Assembly: GCA_034440635.1 (NCBI GenBank)
Contig: JAOTON010002231.1
Location: 1 to 64,000, forward strand
Length of the DNA: 64,000 nucleotides
Direction: 5' to 3'
From: Lepas anatifera
Lineage: Eukaryota; Arthropoda; Thecostraca; Lepadidae
How positions within the stretch are numbered: the first letter of the stretch is position 1; every line of letters starts with the position of its first letter. Made by a program: the position numbers and the translations under genes. The notes under the pieces are model-generated. The model ran no database searches and was not told where the DNA came from. It worked only from the letters and a program-made list of their open reading frames with translations. Positions 35,846 to 45,906 of the stretch are shown here, in pieces.

Positions 35846-36050
35846 ATACAAGGTAAAAAATGACCTAAGTTAAGGTCACTTCAAGGTCAATTTCTAGCCT
35901 AGCATAGTAATATGCACTTGATTTGATTCACAATTATAAGCCAAACATAATGGTATCAACGTGAAAGCTGTATCGCTTCTCCCTGCGAAGTTATTGGCCG
36001 GCTAAAACTGCCTTGCGTTGTTCTAGACGACCTTCCAGAGCTCACAGGTT
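35846..36050 (+). mobile_element. Fragment related to the 1.8-2.5 kb TTAA element
   Basis: ATGACCTAAGTTAAGGTCAC, CTAGCCTAGCATAGTAATATGC and GGTATCAACGTGAAAGCTG match in order the block at 1868-2000. No termini were found. Confidence 0.45.
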
Positions 36051-36770
36051 CACACTTGCAACATATCCCTGGAGCGTTGCTCGTGATACAGTGGTATTCA
36101 GAATTAGAAGATATTATCAGCAGTGTCTTTAGAAATAGGATCTTTTCCAGTCAGTCTCCGTTTTCTTCGTGCATTTCTTATAGAGAGGTGGGGACCCACA
36201 CTTGGCCCTCAAACATCGGTATCAAACTGTGTGTCTGGGTGTGGCTGGGGAGTAGCACAGGGCCTGGGGGCACTGTCCAGACCAAACGGCGCCACTTCTT
36301 GACTCAATGCCTATCAGGTGGGCGCCAAATCATACTGTAAGGTGCCGTTATTCGCATCCTGGGCGGGAGATAGGAAGTGATATTTCAGGGGGCGCCATCG
36401 GCCTTTCAGGGGGCGCCGCGACCAACTTACGGGGCACAAAGGGTTGATTGTGGAGAGGCACGTTCCCCCTCTTGCCTCCTGGATTCGCTTATGCAAAAAA
36501 GACCGTGATTTTGTAGAACTACTGAGCCAATCATGGCAAAAGCACAATACCAGATTGCTCATGTTCGGTATTGCTGCATTGGTACAGAATGGCATCGCCC
36601 TAAGTCAGAGTATAGGATCTGCTCGAAAGATTGTAAGAAACTTCCGAATATCTTATTTTTTCACATCGTTCTGGTGGAATATTTAACCCTTCTCCACCTG
36701 GGGGGAGGAGGGAGGGGATGGGGAGTGCGATCAGACCCCCTCGGTTTTTTGCCAATGGTTCTGAGCCAAG

Positions 36771-37693
36771 TTAACACGCGCACTGGAGGAGGGCCTCGGA
36801 GGCCCCCCACCTGTTTTTCCAAGGTGGCTGGAGAACCGCCCGTAGCCGAAAAATGATACGTAGCCAAATTTAACAGAGTTTAATAACGCGTCGATTGGTG
36901 AAGATCTTTTTGAAAATCGGTCGACACTTTTTTTACTTATAGGCCTTCAAAGTTAGACCTGCATTTTGAGATCACCGTAAACGAGCGGTCGGACCAGTTA
37001 GCTTGCATTGGAGACCGAGCGGTGACGTCATAACGCCATATATATTATGTCAATTATAAGATTATATTTCAAGGTCACTTCACATGAAAGTCAAGGTCAA
37101 GGTCAAAGGTCACAGGTCCAGGTCATATCTGCACTTTCAAGGTCACTGACCACTGTGCGTCCGGTCAAATGACGTTGCCCGGTCTGACATATATTATGCT
37201 ATGACGTCATCGATATGGTACCCCAATACAAAGGTCAAGGTCAAAGGTCATTGGGAAAGGTCAATCCTCATTTCCCGCCAAACAGTGGCTACAGTGTTAG
37301 TCAAAGTGTACATTATAAGTAGTATACCATATGGTGACATTAAAAGTCAATGACCTTGAATGACCTTGACCTAAAAGTTGTGGGGAAGCCTCTTTGAGAC
37401 CTCTTCTCTATGAACCTTGTCCGCATTTAGCTTATTCCTGCCATTTTCCCGTATAAACATAGCATTTACCAATCGATCCCCAGCATGGCCAATATTTGAC
37501 ATTTATGACCTCATTCGACCTTGAAAATTTTAACCTAGGTCAATGAAAATTGGTCATCATGTAGATCACCATAACCCCCACCCATCTACTACGTGGCGTT
37601 TTTCTAAACCTCTTAGTTTCCGAGATCTTAGGGGGCCTACCAGGCCCCCTCCAGTGCGAATTAGTGCCAGACCCCCTCCAGTGCGGGTGTTAA
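36771..37693 (+). mobile_element. Family C TTAA MITE (copy C2)
   Basis: Flanked by TTAA (36771-36774 and 37690-37693). The short end is CACGCGCACTGGAGGAGGGC followed by the CCTCGGAGG palindrome. The long end on the right carries CTCCAGTGCGAATTAG and then CTCCAGTGCGGGTG, the terminal motif twice. The interior is unusually rich in AGGTCA (37060-37160 and 37226-37262). There is no coding capacity. Confidence 0.85.
37087..37152 (+). promoter_or_regulatory. Cluster of nuclear-receptor half-sites in C2
   Basis: About 66 bases hold AGTCAAGGTCAAGGTCAAAG, then GGTCACAGGTCCAGGTCAT and TCAAGGTCACTGACCA. This gives AGGTCA direct repeats with 0 and 1 bp spacing, several TCAAGGTCA extended half-sites (the FTZ-F1/ERR type) and a GGTCA-C-TGACC palindrome at 37140-37152. 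That it binds any receptor is inference only. Confidence 0.4.
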
Positions 37694-37734
37694 ATGAGAG
37701 ACGAGTCACTTTGCACACCTCTAAGGTGTGAAAA

Positions 37735-37830
37735 ATTAGAGGCTCCACCGGGACTTGAGCCCGGGCCGATGGCTCAGGAAGTAGGGGCACCATGACAATG
37801 GAATAATAATCATTATGTGCAATAAATTGC
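37735..37830 (-). mobile_element. SINE family 1, head fragment
   Basis: On the minus strand GGGCTCAAGTCCCGGTGGAG and CCTCTAAT match the box B region of the family 1 SINE (GGGTTCAAGTCCC followed by GGAGCCTCTGAAT). The body and tail are not present. Confidence 0.45.
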
Positions 37831-38168
37831 AATTACTCCCAACCAGCACCCTTGCATTCCACAGCGCATTCCTAACGTATTAATGGGGCTGTTGTGAAAT
37901 AGTGGCATTCATTGGTCGAATATCTCGATAAAAACCAATTAAGAAATTCGCAGAATGTTTCAATGCTATCTTCATTCTTAAATTGTATTTCAGCTCTTGA
38001 AAGATGTACCTTGCACATGCGCAGATAACTGACTGTGTGTGAAGACGTGAGTGACGTCCGTAATTGCCCTCATAACCAGCTGCTATACATTCTGAAGTCA
38101 ACTGGTTCTTTCTCGTGCAGGAGAGCCTAGCGGCCTTACCAGGTGCGTTCCAGCCTTTGGAATCCATG

Positions 38169-38340
38169 CAGTGGCGGATCCAGTACAACGTCTCAGGGGG
38201 TGGGCCAAGGGGCTCGAACCTTCCCCACCATTGCCTCAGAACAGCCTTTGGCTATGTATTAACTATAGGCACTCTGACATTTCGGAGCGGATGGGTCTTG
38301 AGCCCCTTAGCCTGCCCGCCCCTACTTGTATCCGCCACTG
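38169..38340. mobile_element. 172-bp hAT-type MITE
   Basis: The terminus CAGTGGCGGATCCAG faces CAGTGGCGGATACAA (outward read of the right end), an 11-bp perfect inverted terminus. The 8-bp flanks AATCCATG and GATCTAAG agree at five positions, suggesting a decayed duplication. The CAGTGGCGGATCCA start is widespread among hAT MITEs. Confidence 0.55.
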
Positions 38341-38458
38341 GATCTAAGCCACTCTTCCAGAGACCCGATCTGCGCCGGGAATACGTCGGCCTGGGACGCC
38401 CGACCGCAAATCAATACGGAGTGTCACTGTGCACAGGGATGACCGCCGATTTGGGACC

Positions 38459-38494
38459 ATGCAGCAACTGGTCTGTGCCGACCAGTTGCTGCAT
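38459..38494. repeat. 36-bp hairpin with perfect 15-bp arms
   Basis: ATGCAGCAACTGGTC and GACCAGTTGCTGCAT surround the loop TGTGCC. No poly-T run or gene adjoins it, so a transcription role is not supported. Confidence 0.75.
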
Positions 38495-38749
38495 TTGATA
38501 CTGCAGGAACATACGAGGGAGATGGGCTGACATGTTTGGCGTGAAGTAGAGCAGTCCACGTGCTCGAATTCTGCTTCATAGAACAAGAGATTTCACCGTC
38601 CCACCATATTGCATCGTTGCAACAAACACCACAAATATATATTGGGTGGCCATGAGTGTGTCCTGGGGATCCTGAGTGATAACTGAGCAAAATATGGCAC
38701 CGATCAATCTATAAAACCTACACGTGATGAACGTGGGACAACTTTTACC

Positions 38750-40030
38750 TCCAAAATATGAGGGTGATCCATGCTGCAGTGGGACGATCTAAGGTTAAAA
38801 AGCCGGCTAATCGTGGAATAAGGGCACCAACCACAAAGTAGAGCACACCCGGAGGTGAATGGGGAAGGTAAATTTAAAAGTGAGGAGCGCCAAGGCTGCA
38901 AAAGAGCAGCACGTGGTGGAATAACAATTATTCGGGTTTAACAACGCAACAACTACCGGGGTTATGCAGGGTTGTCAACTCTCACCCTGTTGCGAGGTAC
39001 TTTTGGGAACAGATCAGCTTATTAAGAGGCTCTGCCAGGGCTTTAACCTGGGAACCTTGGCTCAGAATGCAAGCCAGCTATCCACTGACATTCACACACT
39101 GTGCAGTGGGTCGCCCTAGGGCTGTAAATGGGAGGCTAATCATGAAAAAAGGGCGCCTGAACACAGAGCACAGGGTGGCTCGAGGTTAATAATGACGGCT
39201 TACACTTAGGTGGGGTGCCCGAAGACTGCAAAATAGCGATTTATGGCGGAGAAGGCAAGCGCAATCATGCAGAAGAGCGCGGTTTAAAGTGGATGAGTGC
39301 ATTCCATATTGCAGTGGGGCACCCAAGGCCTGAAAATGGGCGGATACTCGTCAAATTCGGGCGTCCAACCACAAAGTTGAGGACCACCCTGCGGTCCATG
39401 TTGCAGTGGGGCGCCCTAAGGCTGTCAATTAGCGGTGAAAGGTGGAGAAAGGGAGCACGCTAAAGGACTGGAGGGTGGTCCACATTGCAGCGGCTCGCCC
39501 CGAGGGCTGAAACAAGGTGGATTGTTGAGGGTGATGTGAATATACGGAACTGGACTGAACTGGCCAATCGTGGAATAAGAGGCTCCCAAACATAAAATAG
39601 AGGGAAACCGGAGGTGAGTGAGGGCGGTCCACATTGAAGTCGGGAGCACTAGGGCTGCAAAAGAGTGGCGACTGGTAGAGAAGAGGCAAACAATCATGAT
39701 GAAGCGGCCAAAAGAAGATGAGGCTGGTCCATTTTGGAGTGGGACATTCCAGAACTGAAAATTATGAAATATAGGCATCCAACCACAAAGGAGAGGGCGG
39801 CCATAAATCAATGAGGACGGTCCATGTTGAAGTGGGGCGCCCAATGGTATGCCAGGGGAAGCTGATTCAAAGTTAGGGGTGGCCCACAGTGAAAAAGGCC
39901 AGCTTCAAATGGCTCTATCTTTGCGTTTTTATTAAACATCCACTGTCCGTACCCAAGCTGTCACCGCGCCCGAAATCCACCGGGACGGTCGTTGAGTCCT
40001 AACGAGGGGACCACTTCCTTTCCCCCTTGG
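38750..40030. repeat. Degenerate tandem repeat, unit about 110-130 bp (G1)
   Basis: Recurring order of GTCCATGTTGCAGTGGGGCG, CCCTAAGGCTG, ATCGTGGAATAAGGGCGCCC and AACCACAAAGTAGAG, seen from about 38760 to 39840 with strong divergence. A minus-strand SINE interrupts it at 38928-39085. The right edge (about 39940-40030, GGGCGCGG region to CCCCCTTGGATACGTCGCTG) adjoins family C copy C5. An inverted copy of the part from 39240 onward lies at 48.80-49.62 kb. Confidence 0.6.
38928..39085 (-). mobile_element. tRNA-derived SINE, family 1
   Basis: On the minus strand it has the head with box A (CAGTGGATAGCTGGC), box B (CCCAGGTTAAAGCCC), the body GGTGAGAGTTGACAACCC and a tail GTTGCGTTGTTAAACCC. It was inserted into the G1 tandem repeat. 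Confidence 0.65.
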
Positions 40031-40876
40031 ATACGTCGCTGACTGGAGAGGGGTCTGACATTAACCCACACTGGAAGAGGACCCGGTAGCCGCCCGTCCC
40101 CTGAGATCTAAAAAATTAAGTGGCTTGGAAAAATCGCCGGATGGGGGTTGGGTGCGGGCTACGGTGATCTACATAAAATACAATTTTCTTTGACATAGTG
40201 CAAAATCTTCAATGTGAAATTTTGACCGTGCTAAGGACTCATCAATAAATACCGTAAATAAGCATAGAGAGGCCCGGAATGGACAAAAAATGGGCCAAGG
40301 TTATTGAAAGAAGGTCCCAAAAATGCTTCTATAATTTTAGTGTGCGGGTCATTCAAGGTCATTGACCAGTACTGACACCATATCATATATTCCCTGTAAT
40401 TACACTATGACTAGCACCATTGCAACCGTTGGGCGGAAAATGAGGATTGACATTTTGAGGATCGACCTATGACCTTTGACCTTGGCCTGGGACCTTGACT
40501 TTTACATTGGGTTATCTTACCTATGCCGTTATAGCACAATATACATCATACTGGGTAACGCTAGTTGACGACAAAAACTGGAGCCAATGACCTGAGAATG
40601 TTGGTATGACCTTGCCCTTTGACCTTGAGATCGACCTTCATGTGGGGCGACCTTGAGATATAATGTCGTGTATAGGGCGTTATAACGTCACCAGCCGGTC
40701 TCCGATGCAGGCAAAGTGGTGCGACCGCGTGATTGCGGTGATCTCAACTTTAAAAGCCTATAAGTCACCAGTAACGTTTCTCGGTTGCGAATGGTTTTTC
40801 GGCCACCTAGGGAAAATAGGTGGGGGTGGGGGCCTGTGGGGGCCCCCTCCTCTAATGAGCGTGTTAATGCCATTTT
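40031..40876 (-). mobile_element. Family C TTAA MITE (copy C5)
   Basis: The long end on the left reads ACTGGAGAGGGGTCTGACA then TTAACCCACACTGGAAGAGG, and the short end on the right reads CCCCCTCCTCTAATGAGCG before GTTAA (40873-40876). The interior includes AAGGTCATTGACCA (40356-40368), and CCTTTGACCTTGGCCTGG. The outer left tip is replaced by the G1 repeat at the same junction as in C6, so both copies descend from one event. Confidence 0.7.
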
Positions 40877-41271
40877 TTAGTAGCGAGAAAACAAAGTGCA
40901 ACATAAATGGTCATTTAGCTTTAACTTTTGAGAGTGTGGAACGTGCGGCATGCTTGCCAGTTGATGGGACACTCCAATCAGATCCGTCTCACGAGCACGC
41001 AGGACAGTCAGCAGCGGCTGATCCGGCTTCGCATACCGATCTGCTGACTGATAATTACTTTTTCATATTTATATCTGATGGCTTCTCAGCCGAAATTAAG
41101 TCCCGTAGTTCAGTGCTCGGGAGCGGCAACTACTCTGACGTTCATGTCTATCCAAAGCACCCCATGCCTTATGAAATCTTTAATGCAGGACCAAAAAAGG
41201 AAAATCATACTATCAGGGCTCTAGGGGGCACATTTCAACAGTCCAAAGAGCAGCCCTGTTTTCTTCATTAA
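40663..41271 (+). CDS. 202-codon open frame, probably not a gene
   Basis: This is the longest open frame in the window. Its first 70 or so codons lie in the C5 mobile element (the GTCACCAGCCGGTCTCCGATG region), so the ATG is element-derived. The remainder (about 40877-41271) is outside recognised repeats and encodes an acidic and polar sequence with no domain I know, no signal peptide and no membrane segment. It could contain a host exon, but I see no acceptor and donor pair that convinces me. Chance is the simplest explanation. Confidence 0.15.
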   Translation: MSCIGRYNVTSRSPMQAKWCDRVIAVISTLKAYKSPVTFLGCEWFFGHLGKIGGGGGLWGPPPLMSVLMPFFSSEKTKCNINGHLALTFESVERAACLPVDGTLQSDPSHEHAGQSAAADPASHTDLLTDNYFFIFISDGFSAEIKSRSSVLGSGNYSDVHVYPKHPMPYEIFNAGPKKENHTIRALGGTFQQSKEQPCFLH

Positions 41272-41302
41272 GCACCTTTGATTATTTTCTTGTATAAAAA
41301 CT

Positions 41303-41496
41303 AGTTTTTATTAGGGCCGCTCCAAACAATCACACTTGCCCGATTACAGGGAGTATTGGCTGGGGTGTTTAAGGACCCCCTCCACCGGGTCAGATCGGAC
41401 ATGGAAGGCGCTTTCCCGCCGTGAGTATTGAACCCACGTTAATCCATGCTATCCGATCTGTTGATGGGCAACGAAGCCACTAGGCCAACCGGACCC
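41303..41496 (-). mobile_element. tRNA-derived SINE, family 2
   Basis: On the minus strand it starts CGGGTCCGGTTGGCCTAGTG (box A), has GTGGGTTCAATACTCACG (box B), then GGGTCCTTAAACACCCC, GCCAATACTCCCTGTAATCG and GGAGCGGCCCTAATAAAAAC. The tail differs from family 1. A 3' fragment of the same family lies at 26784-26885. Confidence 0.75.
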
Positions 41497-41499
41497 GTT

Positions 41500-41690
41500 T
41501 TCAAAACTTATATTATGAGATCACCGCAATCGCGCGGTCGCAGCTGTTAGCCTGCATCGGAGACCGACTGGTGATGTTATAAGCCATATACACGAGATTA
41601 TGTGTTAAGGTCACCCCAAATGAAGGTTGATCTCAAGGTCAAAGTTCAAGGTCATACCAGCATTCTCAGGTCACTGACTCCAGTGCTTTC
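41500..41690 (+). mobile_element. Family C fragment (C7)
   Basis: TTATGAGATCACCGCAATCG, CGCGGTCGCAGCTGTTAGCC, then AAGGTCACCCCAAATGAAGG and CAAGGTCATACC follow the early part of family C. A further scrap of the same part (GTCACCCCAAATGAAGGTAG) occurs at 43080-43115, so the copy may have been split or rearranged. Confidence 0.5.
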
Positions 41691-43252
41691 GCAGAGTTCA
41701 AGAATCTCGCCAACTCGCTCACGCTCGTGGGTAGCCAAATGGGGTTCAAAGAACATAACCTAGGCAGCCAATCACGGAAAATTGACAAGATCTCGAAATT
41801 TGCAACTACTATCACATAAAAAATATTTCCACGATCCTGCCGCCACTTAAAAAGAACAATCCATAACATAGCAATGCTACCTTGACTGATTTTAGGTAGC
41901 ATTAAAACTATCAGCGACGTACTATACAAATTGGTGACAAATGATATATCCTTACTCACTCTCGATACTTCACAGCCAAGCTAGTGATGGGTAGGTAACC
42001 ACATCGCCAACGAAAGTGTCCCATACACGGCCATCGTAAAAATGTACTCTAAATTGAGATGACATGAGAATGTTCATTTCCATTCTGCTATAGGAAGTTG
42101 ACAATTTATTTTGACCAAAGAAAATACATTTTTAAATAAGATATCAGAATTTATAGTGAAATTACTGCGTAAAAGATAGTAACTCCACTGCTTACATTGT
42201 ACTTGAGACTCGTTCTATGGAATTAGAGATGGCCTAGTAGCCATTCCGCCAACGAAAATTATGATTGGTGGCCACCAGGTCGCCGCTTGAGTAACCACCC
42301 TCTTTCACGTTTCTGGTGCGTGAGTGGCAGGAAGATAAAAGCAAAAAAACGTTTGGAAGCTGCTGGCTGTTTGGGGGCTTGATGCTGGGATTTCGGTGAT
42401 AAGGTCGAGGTGATTGGTGTTATATGAGGCTGTAATTTGTGGCCTAAATCCGAATATGATGTTTTTGCCAATGGTAAGCACACTAACAATTCCCATTCAT
42501 AAAGCGGCAGCGAGAGAAACGTAGGACAAAGTGAAGTTTGCCAGATCCCAAGAGCCCGGGAGAATTGTGTTTTTGGGGTGTCAATTGGAGCACACATTTC
42601 AATCAAGTGCATGTGAGATATCCAAACCTTAGACCTGCGGAGATGAGAGTTAAAAGTTCTGGCTTTGCATCCAGAAAAATATATGCTCTATGGTGCCCAT
42701 GAAGTCAGGTAAATTTCAGGTAGCTTTCTTTGGTACCTACCTGAGTCAATTTTATTAGTTCAAGCTTAACAGAATTGTAATGATTCTGCAAAAGTTTCCA
42801 TTGAACAGGTGAATGTGGTGATGCTCATTGATCTGCTTCAATCTTTCTAGGACTTTCTGCACGTTGATTGTGGTATCCGGAGGTACTTTTCCTCTGGCTG
42901 AGTACCTAATTTTGGTTGTGAGCATTGAAGATATTTGAATTAAATGTATTCCTTTCAAGTGACCTTTGTCTCATCATCGTGTATGCTGCAACCAAATGGC
43001 AGTTGTCTGGTATCTCAGTAAAGATAATCTCAGCCATATTTGATCTTAAAATGCAATTGCTGATTTGTGCAGATTTATGTGTCAAAGTCACCCCAAATGA
43101 AGGTAGATCTCAAGTTAATTAATTTGTGCAGCTAATGGACACATGTTTGTATCACAGTACACGTAACTTGTCTAATTACTGCAAATCTTTTTAATCTTAT
43201 GCTAATTGGTACTAAGGGTATGCTATATGTAATGCTACTATATGTAATGTTA
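41691..43252. other. Unannotated stretch
   Basis: No recognised gene. A 117-codon minus-strand frame (42259-42612) has no known domain. ATGCTATATGTAATGCTA repeats appear near 43220. Confidence 0.4.
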
Positions 43253-43256
43253 TGTA

Positions 43257-43597
43257 TGTTACAGTGTATCCGCGAAATCCGGGAATCCGCGGATTTCCTA
43301 GTGAGTCCGCGAATCTCCTAGTGATTCCGCGGATTCCCAAGAACGCTCGTAAATCCGTGGAATTCCGGCTGTTTGTTTAGTGAGTCCGCGGAACACCTGA
43401 AACAAAGCCGGGTGTCCGCGGATTCACTAGGGAGTTCGCGAAATACCTGAAACAGAGCCGGGTGTCCGCGGATTCACTAGGGAGTTCGCGAAATACCTGA
43501 AACAGAGCCGGGTGTCCGCGGATTCACTAGGGAGTTCGCGAAATACCTGAAATAGAGCCAGCGATCCGCGAAATTTTGTGAAATAGCCGTGTATCTA
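43257..43597. repeat. Left inverted end, rich in TCCGCGGA motifs
   Basis: The first 77 bases equal the right end. Beyond them the similarity continues with gaps (AAATCCGTGGAATTCCG in both). The palindromic octamer TCCGCGGA or close variants recurs about every 15-50 bases. Three copies of a 50-bp unit lie at 43391-43560. The end closes with CCGTGTATCTAGG, an inverted echo of the outer tip. Confidence 0.8.
43391..43560. repeat. 50-bp tandem repeat, about 3.4 copies
   Basis: GGTGTCCGCGGATTCACTAG recurs at 43411, 43461 and 43511, followed each time by GGAGTTCGCGAAATACCTGA. The copies are nearly identical. The right end of the transposon carries only a diverged version, so the expansion is specific to the left end. 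Confidence 0.9.
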
Positions 43598-43629
43598 GGC
43601 AAAGCGGGGAAACTCATGTAGCCGCGTCA

Positions 43630-43753
43630 CTATAGGCACAGGAAACGTGTGGGCGGTAGTGACAAGTCCGTAATCGTCTCAAAGTTGGGGAGGCACTGCC
43701 CTCAGTTCAAAAATTTGGGGCCGCCGCCCCGGCCCCCAGTTCCTGCGCCTATG
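43630..43753. mobile_element. Small hAT-like MITE, family of the CATAGGCGTAGGAAC termini
   Basis: The termini CTATAGGCACAGGAAAC and, outward, CATAGGCGCAGGAACTGG match the inverted ends at 27915 and 15903. The 8-bp flanks do not match, so the insertion is old or one edge is misplaced. Confidence 0.45.
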
Positions 43754-44138
43754 ACAGGTACAGATGCAGCCGAGTGATTTTGCAGTTGGAAGGTAAACAT
43801 GCGCCGATAAACCGTCGGGCGAATTCTAGGGCTAAGTTCTTATATAAATTTTAACATCAACTCAACCTAAACAAACTTTTTCAAAGAGTACCAACCAAAT
43901 ATATAAAAAGCACCGTGAGAAAAAATTGGCATCGCCTTGTAAACGACAACATGCGTGTAAACACGTTTTTTTGATGTTTCTGTGTGTTTGAGTTTTATTG
44001 GAAACACCCCTCCCTCCGTTTTCGATCGGAGGTGACGCCTTGCGAACAGGCCGACATACCCGGGAGGTCGGGTCATGCTGACCGCTCAATTGCGGCCGCA
44101 CCCGTGTCCTGTGCTGTGGCGTGTGTTGCATTTTCTGG

Positions 44139-44900
44139 AGATGTCGGAAGCCCTTTTCAATGAGAGAGTGCAGAAGTGGCTTTCCGAAAGCCCAGCTCGA
44201 GTCATCGATTTTTAAGCGATGAGGAGCATTCTTTAATGATAAAGAAATTGCTCTCATTTGAAAGAAAGGAAGAAAAACCAACCAACAGCAAGGAATACAG
44301 ATGGCTGAATACCCTCAAGCTGGTCCAGTATGGCAATCACTCATGCAAGATCGTCAGAAATGACATTGGCAAGGAAGTTGTTCCGTCCTCAAACTCTGCC
44401 AAGTAATACATGAAGCCTATCTAATGTGCCTGCATGGCGGGAGGAACAAGATAACCTCAGAACTGGGAAAACATTATTGGAACATCACGATTGAGTTTGT
44501 GAACATGTATCTGCAAACATGCCAGCAGTGTGAAGAGAAACGCCCACGCGCCCGCAAGAATCTCGTCGTGTCTCCCATCGTCATCGACGACTTCAACTCA
44601 CGAGCGCAGATTGATTAAATAAACTTCTAGTGTGAACCAGATGGGAAATTTAAGTGCATCTTAACATACCCGGACTATTTGACAAAATTCGTCATGCTGA
44701 GGGCGCTGACCTACAAACCAGCCGCACAGGTCGCTCTGCACCTGCTCGATATCTTTTGCGAGATAGGGGCGCCGGCCATCCTCCAGTCCGACAACGGGCG
44801 CGAATTTATAAATGACCTCATCCGCGAGTGTGCCTCGAAGTGGCCGTCCTTGAAGATGGTGCAAGGCAGTCCACGCCACTCCCAATCGCAGGTAAGTTAC
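44139..44900 (+). pseudogene. Broken rve-family integrase/transposase
   Basis: It cuts and joins transposon DNA in the intact state. An N-terminal segment (ATG at 44139, VQKWLSESPA) is shifted relative to the next part (44176-44406), and a further shift leads to the integrase proper. There an H-x-H...C-x2-C zinc-binding start is visible (HGGRNKITSELGKHYW, then CQQCEEK), followed by the catalytic core with YPDYLTKFVMLRAL, ILQSDNGREF and PRHSQSQ. Two in-frame stops lie near 44616-44630, between the zinc motif and the core; the first core Asp expected there is not seen. It resembles the KRBA2-like integrases common in invertebrate genomes. The frame ends at a CAG|GTAAGT donor (44892-44897), and a second exon was not found. 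Confidence 0.8.
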
Positions 44901-45186
44901 AAGTTTCAATCACATAAATTAACCGAGCCCTGACTCATGCAGTTATAAACATTTTTGGTGAGCTTTCTTTTGCTGGCCTAGTGGCGTTTACCGGGATTGG
45001 TATCTGCTTCTGGCACCGGAACACAGAAACCATACATATAACGTCTAGTTTTTTTCAACTTCGTTTGGTTTAACACGCGCACTGGAGGGGGCCTCGGAGC
45101 CCACCCCACCTGTTTTTTCGAGGAAGCCGGAAGAACCACTCGTAGCTGAAAACGATACTTAGCCACATCTAAGAAAATTTAATAGC

Positions 45187-45250
45187 GAGTTGCTAAGATG
45201 TTCCCTGGCCTCTCCCCTCGAATCCGGAAATGGAAACATCTTAGCAACTC
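45187..45250. repeat. Inverted repeat, 16-bp arms, inserted in C3
   Basis: GAGTTGCTAAGATGTT and AACATCTTAGCAACTC are exact complements, 32 bases apart. In other family C copies AATAGCGCGTCGATTGG runs without this segment, so it was added here along with the following ATCATCATG stretch. Confidence 0.7.
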
Positions 45251-45906
45251 ATCATCATGCTCCTCGCCGCAGCACTTCAAAACTTATCAAAATTTAATTG
45301 CGTGTTGATTGGTGAAAATGTTTTGAAAATCAGTGGAAAATATTCTGACTTTTAGGCTTTCAAAGTCAGACCTGAATTTTGAGATTGCCGTAATCGCGCG
45401 GTCGGACCAGTTCACTTGCATTGGAGACCGAGTGGTGAGTCGTAACACCATAAAACCGGGGTAGTACGTCAAGGTCACCTTGCATAAAGGTCAAGGCCAA
45501 GGTCAAGGTCACGGGTGAATATAAAATCCGCACTTTCAATGTCACTGACCTCTGTGCTTCCGGTTACCCGGTCTGACGTATATTATGCCATGACGTCATA
45601 TTTAAGGTACCTCAATGCAAAAGTCAAGGTCAAATGTCATTTGGTAAGGTCAATCCTTTTTCCGTCAAGCAGTTGCTACTGTGCTAGTCATATTGTACAT
45701 TATCAGTAGTATACCATATTGTGACCTTATGGTTCAATGACCTTGAATGACCTAGAACCCAAAACTGTACAGAAGGGTCTTTAAGACCTTTCCTCTATGA
45801 CTCTGGTCCGACTTTAGATTATTCCCGCCTTTTCCCGCATATTCACGGCATTTTCCACTCGGTCCCCAGCATGGCCAGGATTTTACCTTTCTGACGTCGT
45901 TTTATC

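Noticed and set aside
36681..36770. Another TTAA MITE family starting TTAACCCTTCTCCACC
   Set aside because: Only one end-like sequence is present and no matching second end was found.
40663..41271. Longest open frame (202 codons) as a host gene
   Set aside because: Its start is in a mobile element, no domain or compositional bias supports coding, and frames of this size are expected occasionally by chance in 64 kb.
43391..43560. CRISPR array
   Set aside because: The 50-bp units are contiguous tandem copies with no variable spacers, in eukaryote-like DNA.
43862..44281. 139-codon minus-strand frame
   Set aside because: It overlaps the start of the plus-strand integrase pseudogene and has no recognisable motif.
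44139..44900. Integrase as part of an endogenous retrovirus
   Set aside because: No long terminal repeats, reverse transcriptase, protease or envelope remnants nearby; the inverted ends point to a DNA transposon.
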